Assembly: GCF_009730915.1 (NCBI RefSeq) | Contig: NW_024088559.1 | Span: forward strand, 169,170 to 233,169 | From: Dioscorea cayenensis subsp. rotundata | Taxonomy: Eukaryota > Streptophyta > Magnoliopsida > Dioscoreales > Dioscoreaceae | Reading direction: 5' to 3' | Length of the DNA: 64,000 nt | Shown here: one piece after another, positions 13,101 to 24,066 of the stretch | Layout of the letters: each line of letters starts with the position of its first letter | Position numbering within the stretch: the first letter of the stretch is position 1 | Program-made: the position numbers and the translations under genes | The notes under the pieces: model-generated | Told to the model about the DNA's origin: nothing | Database searches by the model: none | Seen by the model: only the letters and a program-made list of their open reading frames with translations

Positions 13101-14284
13101 CCAAATTTAAATAAGGGGAAATTTTGGGACACATATTCAGACGACTCCCTAAAACTTCCTTTGAAGAATCAAAAGATAAATGCTGAGACAATCAAATACA
13201 TGTTCTTCTAACAACAAATTGTAAATAATAAATAATAGGGCACTTCTAGAAAGGTGTGCATTAAGCTACATCATAATTCATCTATAGGAGCCTCACAGCC
13301 GAAAAATTTGAGTGCATTTCCAAAACGTTTAAATAAGCTGCCGCAATGACATAATCCATACATAATAGTACAGCATCATAAATGATGAGCAATCATAAAC
13401 ATAGGACTATCTGATATTCCTTCCTAAACACTACTAGAACCATTTCCTTCGCTATAAAGCTGATTATAGCTTAAAATCATTAACACATGCTAAAAACTTG
13501 AAATTTACAAATTGAAAAACACAAGCTACAACTACGTTGCTCAAGTCATTTGCTACCCACCGACTATCAGACTGGGTAGCAGGTGCTTTCAATGCAAACT
13601 GTACAAGTTTTATGGACAAAAATATCGTGTACAGACTCATTACACAAAGATCATAAACCATTTCTAATCTAACACTCCAATCCAAAGTGAACAATTTTCA
13701 TATAGACTTCAATTAAAAAACAAATCCATAAAATCTGATCGCTAATAATTACAAGACAAGAACCACAAATATTCAAGATCCATCAAAAACATAAATTTTC
13801 ACAGCATATCAAACATTTCAGAACCAAAAGAAAAAATTGAACTTCCAGAACAAACCCTAGGGTAAGCGATCCAACGAATTTACACCCAAAAAAATGCGCA
13901 ATCAAATAATAAAAGGGTAAAAAAAAAAAGATGAAGAAAAAAGAGGCTCACTTCTCATCGAGCTTCTTGATCTCCTCCTCGTTCCGCTTCCGCATCTCAT
14001 CCAGCAAACCCTGATCCCTATCAATCAAAGAGTCCGAAGCAAGACTCTCATAGAGAGAATCCATATCTGCAATCAAGGGCCACCGCCATAAAAACACACG
14101 AGAAGCAAGGACAAAAGGGGGAAAGAGAGGAAGGAGAAGAAGAGCTACCAAGGGATCGGACGGTGGAGACGACCTCATCTCTGAGTCGGACCTTGTCGAT
14201 ATCATCCACATCAGGGTGGGTAAGAAGGAATATCTTGTGAGCTAGCACTAGATGGGGCTCTTGTTTGCCATCTTGCCCCTCCAT
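10197..14284 (-). CDS. RPN7: 26S proteasome lid subunit RPN7 (PSMD6)
   Basis: Scaffold subunit of the 19S regulatory particle lid, acting in ubiquitin-dependent proteolysis in cytosol and nucleus. Eight exons in transcript order (14284-14149, 14066-13952, 12043-11953, 11852-11707, 11604-11385, 11305-11197, 10776-10608, 10371-10197) join in frame to 386 aa; plant RPN7 is about 387 aa. The N-terminus reads [19 protein letters not shown], then an acidic helical region with [23 protein letters not shown]-like helices ([20 protein letters not shown]), and a C-terminal PCI domain containing [36 protein letters not shown] and [17 protein letters not shown], ending in RVIDL. The first ATG is at 14284; six bases upstream there is only a GTG. 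Intron 2 is long (about 1.9 kb). It shares its promoter interval with the oxygenase-like gene on the other strand. Confidence 0.97.
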
Positions 14285-14394
14285 TTCCACTCCACCACTA
14301 CTCTTCTCCGAGCTTCTTCTTCTTCTCCTCCTCCTCTTCGATTTCTAGGGCTTTGAACTCGGTTTCTTGTGAGAGAGAGAGAGTTATATAGGCC

Positions 14395-14632
14395 GGTGCT
14401 TAGCGGGTCGGGTATAGTTTTCCTCCACCCGAATCCGAACCCACTTTTGAGGATCGGATTCGGGTTAAAAAATGATCAGGATCCGACCCGAAATGTGTTA
14501 AAAGTCAGTGAAAAATTAACACGTATTGGCTGTGGATGTGAATCGGGTCCAGATCCTGTAAAACGGGTTTCGGATCTTTACTACTATCGGGTGTCGTGAG
14601 CATCCGACCCGTTTTGGCTAGCGAATCGTGGA
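14395..14632. repeat. CGGGT/ACCCG-rich tract in the divergent promoter
   Basis: About nine copies of CGGGT or its complement ACCCG occur in 240 bases, often within ggatccgacccg-like words facing both ways. The ends (gcttagcgggtcgg and ccgacccgttttggctagc) are roughly complementary, so the tract may be an inserted element. Confidence 0.5.
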
Positions 14633-14906
14633 TAGCTCGACCCAAAAGAGAAGAAACGAGAAAGGGCAAGACGGGGGGGGGAGAGAGAGAGAGAGAGGAG
14701 AAGATCGAATTGGTAGGCATTTCATCGATCTCTTTTCAGCTTTGACAGCTAGGTTTAGTGATGTAACTCGCATTCCCTTTTGAGATTTTCTATCTGGAAA
14801 TGATTTGTTGTTGTTCTCTGAATTGGATAGGGTTTTGTGAAGTTTATCTTGTGATTTTTGTTGATTGGCTTTGTTTATTGCTTTGTCTATGTTGAATTCC
14901 AGTCGG

Positions 14907-15840
14907 GGATTAGAGTTTAGATTTCTCTGGGCTGTTAATTTTAGTGGAGTTTGTGGATTGATGATTGTTCTATTGGCTAATCATCTATTGTGAATGGAAT
15001 TTATTGCAAAAATTCACCCTTTTTGATAAATCTATGGAGAAGAGAGTTGATATCAGTTTGTTTGATGGATTTAAAGATGTACTCTTTTTGTTTTGTTAGT
15101 GTAGGAAGCTGGAGATCATGGTGAAGAAATTATGAACACAAGGGTTGAACAATTATATGGATTTGGATAGTATTGTTGAAGCCCAGTGGTGGATTCAAGT
15201 TTAGTATATTTAGATTTCTCTGGGCTGCGGAGTTTTGCATAATCTGTGGATTGATGATTGTTATGTGGGTTATTTGGTAGTTGAGTTTATTGCAAAAAAC
15301 CAGACCTTTTTTGCTTACTAAATCTGTGGAGAAGAGGGTTGATATCAGTTCGTTTGATGGATTTAAAGTGATATATTTTTTGTGTTGTTAGTATAGGAAT
15401 TTGTGGATGGAAGGTTTCAATTGTTTCCCCCTTTTTTTTTTGGAATTCATGGTGGACTAAATATGGTTTTAAGGGTTGAACGATGAACATGGGTTTGGAT
15501 AGTATTGTTAAAGTTCAGTGGTGGGGTTTGATTTTAGTGGAGTCTGTCGATGAATGATTGCTCTATGTGCTATTCATGCAATCTAGTTTTTTTAATTCAT
15601 TTACTGTTAATTGAGTTTATTGCAAAAACTCACATATTTTTTTTACTAAATTTGTGGAGAAGAAAGCCTATACCAGTTTGTTGATGGATGTGAAGATATA
15701 CTCTTGCTAGGTTGTTAGCACTTGAAACTATGGATGAAAGTGCCAATTTTTTTTGGAGTTCAAGGTGGATCATTTATGCCTTGACAAGTTAAAGTTTTAG
15801 ACAATGACATGGATTTGGATAACATTGATCCCATCATTGC
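14907..15840 (+). repeat. Triplicated ~300-bp block in a 5' leader intron
   Basis: Three diverged direct copies start near 14907, 15198 and 15521. Shared words in the same order in each copy include ggattgatgattgttct-like, gagtttattgcaaaaa, ctgtggagaagag, gatggatttaaag and ggatttggatagtattg. Spacing between copies is about 280-330 bases. Confidence 0.75.
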
Positions 15841-16204
15841 AAGAATAAGAGAGGGATGAATCTGATCTCATTTTGATTTTCTAAATTTTTTGAGGTTTTG
15901 TATTTTTTTTTCCTGAATCCTAATAACTGGTTTATACTTTCATTGCTTGCCATTGTTGTGTTTCTGCTCAAAAGTAATTATTTCTGATGATCTAAATGAA
16001 GCTGACTGACTTGATGAAACTACTCAAGTTTTAATCTATCTCCAATGAAAGGAAATTTATATTGGATAGCTAGGTTCCGTTATTTCTGCTCAAATTCTGA
16101 TAGACCTATTATCTAGCTAAAATATGTTTCGTGAACATTTAGTTTGTCATCACTTCTTCTCTTAGTCTGATATTATTTGATCAAACTGTTATGCAGCCAA
16201 AAAG

Positions 16205-16219
16205 ATGTTTCCATGTTAG
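16205..16219 (+). promoter_or_regulatory. Short upstream ORF in the oxygenase-like mRNA
   Basis: The reading is Met-Phe-Pro-Cys-stop, 11 bases before the main ATG at 16231 and inside the exon that follows the acceptor at 16196. If translated it could lower initiation at the main start; this is inference. Confidence 0.5.
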
Positions 16220-16230
16220 TGGCACCTTGA

Positions 16231-19200
16231 ATGGGTGGCATGGCAGGCACTGATCTGCCATCTATTGGCCGAGTGAGGCTCACTGATCTCATAGCCTCAG
16301 AAGGGCTTCCTTCGGATTCTTACAAGATATCTTTATTAACTTTAACACAGTCCCTTGCTCAATATTCTGCCGCTATTATACAGTTACCATCCAGTGATGG
16401 GGCACTTCTAAGGTCTGGCCTTGAATCTGCTCGATTTTTCTTCCACCAAAGAGCTTTCCCAGCTGCAGAGATGGTCCAGACTAATGACCCTCGTGAGTGG
16501 TGTAAGACGTCTGGTTATTATGCAGACCCCCAATTGTGGCAGGAAATATATGATTATAGGCCTGGTCTGACACCAACAGAGCCTAATGGTGCAATTGAGT
16601 TTCCTCCTGCTGGTTTGCCAGATATATTTGCATTACTTGGCAAGGCCTCTCGGGATATTTTAGATGCTATCAGTTTCCATTTGAACCTTCGTAGCTTTTC
16701 ATTCACTCAAATACTTGATAATGTCCCTTTGAGAAGTAGAGAAGTATCTTCCTCAGTTCTTTCAGTATGCTGTCATTCAAGACCATCATTTCAAGGAGCA
16801 CAACACCATAGCTTAACTACACAAGAGGATGGGCAGTTGGACATGTTTGCAGACCATGAGCCTCAGGTAGATAAGAGTTTCATAACAATTGTAAAGTCAG
16901 AAAGAGCTGGTTTGCACATCAAGGATTTCCATGGGCGTTGGGTACTTGTTGATGGGGACCTTGGCCCTCAAGATGCCATTGTCTACCCTGGTCTTGCCCT
17001 TTACCAGGCAACAGCTGGTTATGTCAGCCCGGCTTTGCACAGGATAGAGATGGGCGGTATGCAAGGTAACGTCTATGGAAGGTGTTCTTTTGCTTTCAAG
17101 CTCATGCCAAGAGCCATGGCTAGTTTCAGCTGTTCAGAAATGAGAGCAGCTGGGTATGGAGTGGAAGCCCAATTTCAGATGCCTATACAAGTGGATGACT
17201 TCATGCAGAGAACCCACCCCACAGATCAACTGTTGACTAGGCATACTTGCACAAGTTATACGTTTCATGCAAGCCAAGATGGTAGGTCAGCATTCTCGCA
17301 CTTGCAAATTTGTTTCTATTTGTTTCTGTATTTCAGTCAATATTTAGGAAAATTAGGGCATTAAATCAGCCCTTGACATTTTGCAAATCATATTTTCCAT
17401 GTCATGACTTTTGTTTTTCTTAAAGTGTGCACAATCAGTACAACCAGATGCATTCAGAGAAGGAAGAGGAAGCAGATTTTTATTCCCTGTAATGTCTAGA
17501 CTTTTGATCTAAGATTCGCCATTTGCATTTAACCAACTTCATTTAGATGTCTTTACAAAATTAGGTGGATATTTTTTACATTAAGTTGGTTTTGGTATCT
17601 GATGGCACATGTTGACTATCATGCACTTGATTCATGTTAAGAGCAAGTTATAATTTTCATACTTAAGCAGGTGCATGTACTTATGAAGGTGAATAGCATG
17701 AGATAAATGAAAATTTTCCATGTAAGATTTATTCTAACCGTTGCAAGGGTGTAAAAGGAATCCAGTTGAGAAAACGAGAGCAAAGCAAGAAGAAGTGACT
17801 GGTTAACACATCGAAACCTTTCAATTGAAAAGATAACCACACATCCTCAGCACTCAAGAAACATCTTTGGATGATGTTTTAACATATTTTAAGCTTCTTT
17901 AGGGATACAAAAAAAATAATAATAATAAATAATAAAAAGGAATCTTTTAATGCATTAATTTATAGTGCTTTTGTTTTTCAAATTTGTCATCAGGACAGTG
18001 TTGAGCGTCATGTTACATCACAACTGCAACATTAGTTAATCATTTACTCATGTTGAACTGGTTGAACATTGTTCATGGGGAATATCACAATTGAAATGGA
18101 TTTTCTTGACAATTTGAATTCTGTTAATTAAGCATCATTAGCCATATATGTTGGCCACCTTGTAGACATATCTTAGTGATGAAAAATGAGTTGAATTACC
18201 CTTTTCCATGAATTGGTAATTGCTTTGTTGTATTGGCCAATCTCTTTCTACTGTCTAAGTTTTCTATCTAATTCGTTTACTTAGAAGAACCAATCCAGAT
18301 TTTTGGATATCCTTTGTAATATTACACTAAATCCACTTTTGGCGTGGGGATTAGTTCATATTACCTACCTTTATTTTTTGTTTGTTATGACATTTGCCCA
18401 CCTGATGTCAAGCATCTTACCAAAAAACCACATGCAATGAACATAGTAGAAAAATGTCATTTTGTAACTACGTTTTTTTTCCATGATTTCTACCTAAGGT
18501 CTATGATGCAGTTTGGCCATAGATTGTGCATGTAGATTTTGCATCTTTATTTTCTGTTTGCCAGTTTTAGTTGTTACTGGTTTTTCATATCACCTTCTTA
18601 ATTATTATTATTGCAATGTTCTGGAATTTGATGCTTCTTTCAGTGCAGCATCATATAAACATTTTCAATTACCTATACTAAGTTGGTTTATTGATGTTGT
18701 CAAATATTCTTTGTTGTAATGTGTTTTGATTTTTTTCTGTTATTTTTTTTTTTTAACTAAAGATTTACATAGTGTTCTCTGGTGGGTTGTCCTTCATTAT
18801 TTGATTAGTTTAGTCTAAAGTACTGATATGGCCTTTTCATATGTGGAGATGGTGATACAGTATCTATGAAACCTATCATTAAGAGGAGGAAGAACAGTTC
18901 GGGATCCAAACAGCTTCCTCCTTCCAAGAGACTACGGTGTGCGGCACAGAGGGTTCTGAAGGAGCGAGTCCAAGATATTGCGGATAAGAAGGGAATCAGA
19001 TTAAGGTTTTGCAATCTCAAGGAATGTGAAGGCCACATTCATGCACTAGACAGCCCATGTGCTAGTATAAGAATGGAAATTGGGTGGCCAGCTGGAGTTC
19101 CCTTTGTCCACCCTCATGACCTCCCAAACAAAGCTAAGCTTGGGTTTCTCGAAGCTTATGAACCTGGATGGACAGCCTCTCAGCAAGATATGGAGTTAAG

Positions 19201-19351
19201 TCCTTTTGAACCCGGACAGGCCAGTCTACACTTAGCTCTCATTCATGTTTTTCTACTTCATGGTTGTCATCCAAAAGTTAGACTGCTTTTTCGTGCACTT
19301 ATATTTGCTATATTCTTTTCATCGTTCTCATTGAAATTTGGCATAATGTGA
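16231..19351 (+). CDS. 2-oxoglutarate/Fe(II) oxygenase-like plant protein, function unknown
   Basis: Exon 1 is 16231-17281 and exon 2 starts at 18861; joined in frame they give about 513 aa if translation runs to the stop at 19349-19351. The N-terminal half resembles the DIOX_N region and residues 200-290 resemble the oxygenase core: QVDKSFITIV, AGLHIKDFHGRW, then His270 (SPALHR) and GRCSF with Arg284-x-Ser286. The first metal-binding His of the normal HxD pair appears to be Gln212 (Q-V-D214), so catalysis is doubtful. Exon 2 is basic (KPIIKRRKNSSGSK, SKRLRCAAQRVLKERVQD) and ends with a conserved-looking VPFVHPHDLPNKAKLGFLEA segment, which suggests nucleic-acid binding or nuclear location. 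An acceptor 12 bases upstream (18848) would also keep frame. The last residues after about 19215 are uncertain, because a further splice into an exon at 19619 is possible. Confidence 0.75.
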
Positions 19352-21469
19352 GCAGTGTGTTTCATCATTGTCATCAGTTATCAGTTTGAATGTTCAATAT
19401 TAATTACCATAACAAATGTTCATATCAAGCAAACAAGGACACACTGAAATCACATTTGATTCACTCATGCATCAAAGATTATATATTTCTATAGATATGA
19501 AGAGTTTGAAAGAAGCAAAAGGCTCCCCTTCTTTTGTTGTTATTGTTGTTCTCCAAATGCATCAAATTTTTTCCTGGTCACTAATAAAGCTTCTTTTCGA
19601 CTTTTGTTTTTGTGCAGGAGTCAATCTCCGTAGCATTTGATTTATGGCCGTCTTCTGTCAGCTTATGAGTTCAACATCAAACAAAATCATCTTCCCCAGC
19701 CATTCACATGGATGTACATCAATCCCTTTGTATTCCTTCCTAGATTGATACTGCTTTGAATTCTTTTGTCCCAACTGAAATAAGTCGCCTGCACCATGGA
19801 CAGTGCCTTGGAAAGCTATAGTTGCAGCAAAGAAGCCTATGATACCTCATGATACATGATCCGATCTGTTTATACATTTTCATTATGTCGAGATGCAGGC
19901 TGGGTTTGTATGAATAAAGTATGATTATAAGTCAATATTGCTGATTCCATAAGCCTGCAGCAGTTCATTCAGATTACCTACCAGGACCAGGGTGCTGGAA
20001 ATTTTCTCCATGTGAATTATGGCTCAAGGATACTGAAATCCAATTCAGACATGTAAAAAGTAATTCGGTTTTTGGGGTTGTAAATGTAGATAAGTTTGTA
20101 AGCCAGTGATTATTTGTAAAATTTGTTGAATGTACAAGACTCGATATACTACTCCGGAGATGGACATTTATTTATCGGCTTTGTTTAATTTGTGCAAAGT
20201 AATGGATGGCAAGCAAGATATGATGCTTTTCATATTGTGATTTTATTTTTAATAGCATGGCTTTAGCACAGGGTGTCTTTTGCTTTTAACTCTTTTATGT
20301 GTTATATTATTGAGGATTTGGAATGGTTTGGGACTTAAGTGCAAGGCTTTAAAGGATCTTTGTTTGGTTTGAAGGAAAATGGAGGAGAAGGGCAACGGAA
20401 GAAAGCCTTAGTATTAGAAAATTTTGGTTGATTTTTCACCTCTGGGGCATACACAGAAATATTAATGTCTTCTAGGGTTATACTCACTAACAGAAATTTT
20501 CATTGGTTATGTATGTATGTATATACACACACACTTTTTCAGTAAATATGGTTTCTATCTATTCTAAACTAGACACAAGAAGGAAAAAGGAGACAAAACA
20601 GGAATAATATCAAATGGGAGGACCAAATGGCAAGCAAGTAATTTCATCATGAAGAGCTCTATAATTTGCATGAATCCTGGAGTGTTTCTGAATTATATAC
20701 ATCAAACCAGAAAACTCTACAAATCTATAACCAGTTCTGAATGCTTAAGAACCAAAGAACTCTTGCTCGATTTCCTTGTCCTGGTTGCGCCAAAATTTCA
20801 GCATATAGTAATTTTCCTGACCTTTCAAGTAGTATGGCGATGTAGTGGTCTTTCTCCTGATGAATATCAGAGAACAAGCTGATGCATTAGCGAACACAAA
20901 CAAATTGGAAATGGAAGGGCAGGCTTCATACCAGGAATCACTACTTGAATCAAGAAGATAGGCAAAGCATTATAAATATCGATAGAGAGCAAGACATGCA
21001 CGCACGAATTGTGATCATTTAAGTATAAGGTAAAGCTGCTGTAAATGATTCATTCTATATAACAGAATGTGGACCTCGTTGCTTGAATCAAAGAAGACAC
21101 AGCATGCGTACAGACAATGGTAGAAAACTACGACAAACTTGGTAAGTAAGAAAAAGTTGTGATCATCTTAATCACAAGGTAAAGCCACTGTAAAGGATTC
21201 TATATAACATATTGCATAAAGATATGATCCTATGATTATCAGTAAGGATTGGAGTTCTATCCAAAGTATTGCAATGTTGGCACAATTGAAGCCCTAAATG
21301 ACATGTATGGCAGAAATGAGCAATCACATAAAACAATATCATAAAGAAAAATATCTTGTGATTCCTTGGTCATGGTTATTATGATGGTATAAAACTTACA
21401 GAGTTTGATGTCGTCGGTGGACTACATGCACAGAGTTCAACAACAGGACAGTGTCTAATATGTACTGAA
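19352..21469. other. 3' region of the oxygenase-like gene and 3' flank of bS21c
   Basis: A possible terminal exon starts at 19619 after tgtgcag, and the 3' UTR may run to about 20200. The rest (20300-21460) has no supportable gene. It holds two diverged direct copies of a block of about 130 bases near 20940-21070 and 21070-21215. Confidence 0.5.
20940..21215. repeat. Diverged tandem duplication of a ~130-bp block
   Basis: Both copies carry, in order, a ttgaatcaa.gaagac-like word, ttgtgatcat, aaggtaaagc..ctgtaaa and ttctatataaca. The copies differ by several substitutions and small gaps. Confidence 0.6.
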
Positions 21470-22862
21470 TTAGTAAGAAAGTTCTCCTTCTGGAAGTTCC
21501 CAATTGTCTTCTTCGTCCTCTTCTTTTGACTTCTTCATTGATGCCTTCCTCAGTAACTTCTTCTGCTTGCGTCTTGAGGGAGACTTTGGCTTGTGAGACC
21601 TGTTCCAATTGCAAAGGAAATTAAAGGATTTGGCTAAAGCTACCACAAACTTTGCAATGTGAATATCCAATCAAATCCAGCCAAATAACCCAAAATATAT
21701 AGAGTTCTAAAGTGCAAAACTCTGTAGCTATCTAGAACAAAGTACAATTTCCTATCTGCACAAAACTCTGGAATGAAAAGACCAGATCTTATATACTACC
21801 AAACTGATGTATGATTTCAATCTTCTGCTCTAAGGATAATATTCGAGAAACAACATGAGGAGCTGTTCTTATAGTTTTAAATGGTAGTTAAAGATGCATA
21901 TGAGAAAAGAACAATCTAATAGTTTAAAAGGTAAAACAAGTTTGATTTATTTTCTTTGAAAGCTCTAATAAAAGGTAAAATATACAGTGTATGGACAACT
22001 CCAATCATTCACGCTCCTGTATTACATTTAGGGTTTTGGTATTAATCTTCTCACGCAAATGCCAAAATGTTCCTCTTAGGTTTGTTCATTTTTGCCTGTA
22101 ACTGATAACAGGAACAGACTTCAATCACCATTCCTTAAAACCCTAACAAAGGTATCACTTTGTATAGGCCACTAAAACTACTTCATTAACATTTCAAAAA
22201 TTCCAACAGCGGGAAAGAAACTCTCTTTTATCCTAAGAATGAGAAATAAAACAAGACAAATTCAAACTAAGACTAGGACAAAAGATCTTTGCTTTAATGC
22301 CTCACTCATTCAATCAAATGATTTCCAAGTTTAAAGAATTCATCTTCAAATTAATCTTCAACAGTTCATACTGAAAACAAAGTAATAAAACATATGAAAA
22401 AAAAAAACTAAGGTTTTCTTCGAAAAAATAGCATACACAACGAGGGCGGTCTAAAAGGGAGCAATACCAGTTGCGATTCTTGAGTACGGCCTCGCGAGAC
22501 TTGCGCTTCTTCTTGGCCTGGGCGTTCTCGAAGAACATGCGGCGGCGGAACTCTCGGATGATCCCGGTCTTCATTACCGCGCGGCGGAACCTCCGCAACA
22601 GGACTTCCTCAGGCTCATCCTCTCCGACAGCCACTTCCACGTTGTAGTACCCCGATTTGAAATGGAGCAAGTTCGCACACGCCAACGCAGGGAAGCAGGT
22701 CCTCATCGCTGCATCCCTATCATCTACGGAGATTGAGAGGGTGCGCGCTGGTTGGGAGGTCCAATTCCGGTTCAGAGACAAGGTTTGGGGAGGAGAAGGG
22801 ACGATGGGGAAAGGTTTCTCGGGTGGGAGGAAGGGGAGAAGACTCTGGAGAGAGATGGGCAT
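21470..22862 (-). CDS. RPS21 (GHS1-like): Plastid 30S ribosomal protein bS21c
   Basis: Component of the small subunit of the chloroplast ribosome. Two exons, 22862-22468 and 21599-21470, join in frame (AACTG|G) to 174 aa. Residues 1 to about 65 form a transit peptide rich in Ser, Pro and Leu (start MPISLQSLLPFLPPEK). The S21 domain runs from about 72 to 131: YYNVEVAVGEDEPEEVLLRR, RFRRAVMKTGIIREFRRRMF, ENAQAKKKRKSREA. The tail is a basic stretch (SHKPKSPSRRKQKKLLRK) followed by an acidic end (SKEEDEEDNWELPEGELSY). Length and layout match plant plastid S21, for which the Arabidopsis gene is GLUCOSE HYPERSENSITIVE1. The gene lies tail-to-tail with the oxygenase-like gene. Confidence 0.93.
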
Positions 22863-24066
22863 GGCGCGGTCTTCAGCTCATTGCTCGCCGAGACGTGACG
22901 ACGTCTCTAATGGCGGAGAGTTTTTCCAGAGAACCCCCTGGGGTTTAAGTGATTTCTAAAAAACTTTTTTTTTTTTAACTTGCCACCCCTGAAATATAGT
23001 AAATTATTAATCACCAATCCCTGTTTATTTTGTTTTATTTTACTACCTAAGTCTGGATATTTTTAATGTTTTAGTCTGATAATTTTTTTTAATCTTTTTA
23101 TTATATATATATATATAAATATAATATGATAATATCTTCTATTAAAAACCCATAGTTTCTTCATTTATATCAATTATATATATATATATATATATACTAA
23201 ATCACATTAAAGACATACACAAATAAAAAATTAATGCCTTAACCCAAACGTGTCTCACATGCATGAGCTAATTTTCGAACCCGTGTCTCACAGTCACATG
23301 CATGAGCTAATGTTCGACCTGCTTCCTCAGTAAGGGCATGAATACTCTGAGCAAGAGACCCAATATTAATAAACTAAGATATCATTGGTTCTAATATCTA
23401 ATAATATATATTAAAAAAATTATATAAAATAAATAAATAAATAATCAATTTATTTCAAAGCCACACATGAATATCAAAAAGAAAATGAGATCAATGTGGT
23501 TTCATATAAATAGCAAACACAGAGAGGCTCAGATTACATGGATACAAAATAGGTACATATTCAGGTAATAAATGGAGTTTGACACAAACAATACTTCAAA
23601 GACTGAACAAACTCATAATATACAGCTTTGAGTTTACTGTAATTGGTTTTTTTAATTCTTACAGTAAAGTGTTCTGTTTCGCCAAGAAATTGTAAAAAAG
23701 GAATTTGCTCATTCATAGTTTGCTGTCATGCAAATTTGCATACAAAGTTGCTCAAATTTCAGTGTTGATCTCCAGAGGAAACAGTAGTCAGCAGGTTTCA
23801 AATAAATACGATACACAGTCAAAATTGGCTTCAAGCTCGGACAAGTAAACCCAGCGATGAACACACGCCGCATCAATATAGAACAAAAAGCATGAACCTA
23901 GCAATTTTAATTTTGTCACCTCCTTAATCTCTTGGTATGATATGCTAACTCGTTCAGGAACAAAAGATGGTACCTTGTATAATTCCATTTGAACTGCATG
24001 TACAAACCTGTGTTTGTTTGTGGGTGTTGGAACTTCCCTTATGAATCATAAATAAATTGTGTATTT
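22863..24066. other. bS21c promoter side and 3' UTR of the galactosyltransferase
   Basis: Upstream of bS21c the DNA turns AT-rich, with (TA)n near 23102-23117 and 23175-23196 and a short direct repeat at about 23248-23322. From about 23500 the sequence looks like the 3' UTR of the galactosyltransferase gene. No gene is seen. Confidence 0.5.
23246..23325. repeat. Short imperfect direct repeat
   Basis: The words cgtgtctcac, acatgcatgagctaat and ttcga.c recur about 40 bases apart in the same order. The second copy has a 4-base insertion. It is probably a local duplication. Confidence 0.7.

Larger units (their letters stand above)
14285..16230. promoter_or_regulatory. RPN7 promoter region: Shared divergent promoter region and 5' leader of the oxygenase-like gene
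   Basis: RPN7 (-) and the oxygenase-like gene (+) diverge from here. About 14395-14632 is unusually rich in CGGGT/ACCCG pentamers. A GA-rich tract (about 14676-14702) probably lies near the (+) transcript's first exon. A long 5' leader intron ends at the AG at 16195-16196, and holds a block repeated three times (about 14907-15840). No other protein gene is seen. Confidence 0.55.

Noticed and set aside
23788-23988. Short open frame near the 3' end of the galactosyltransferase
   Set aside because: It lies beyond the stop codon in the probable 3' UTR and matches nothing recognised.
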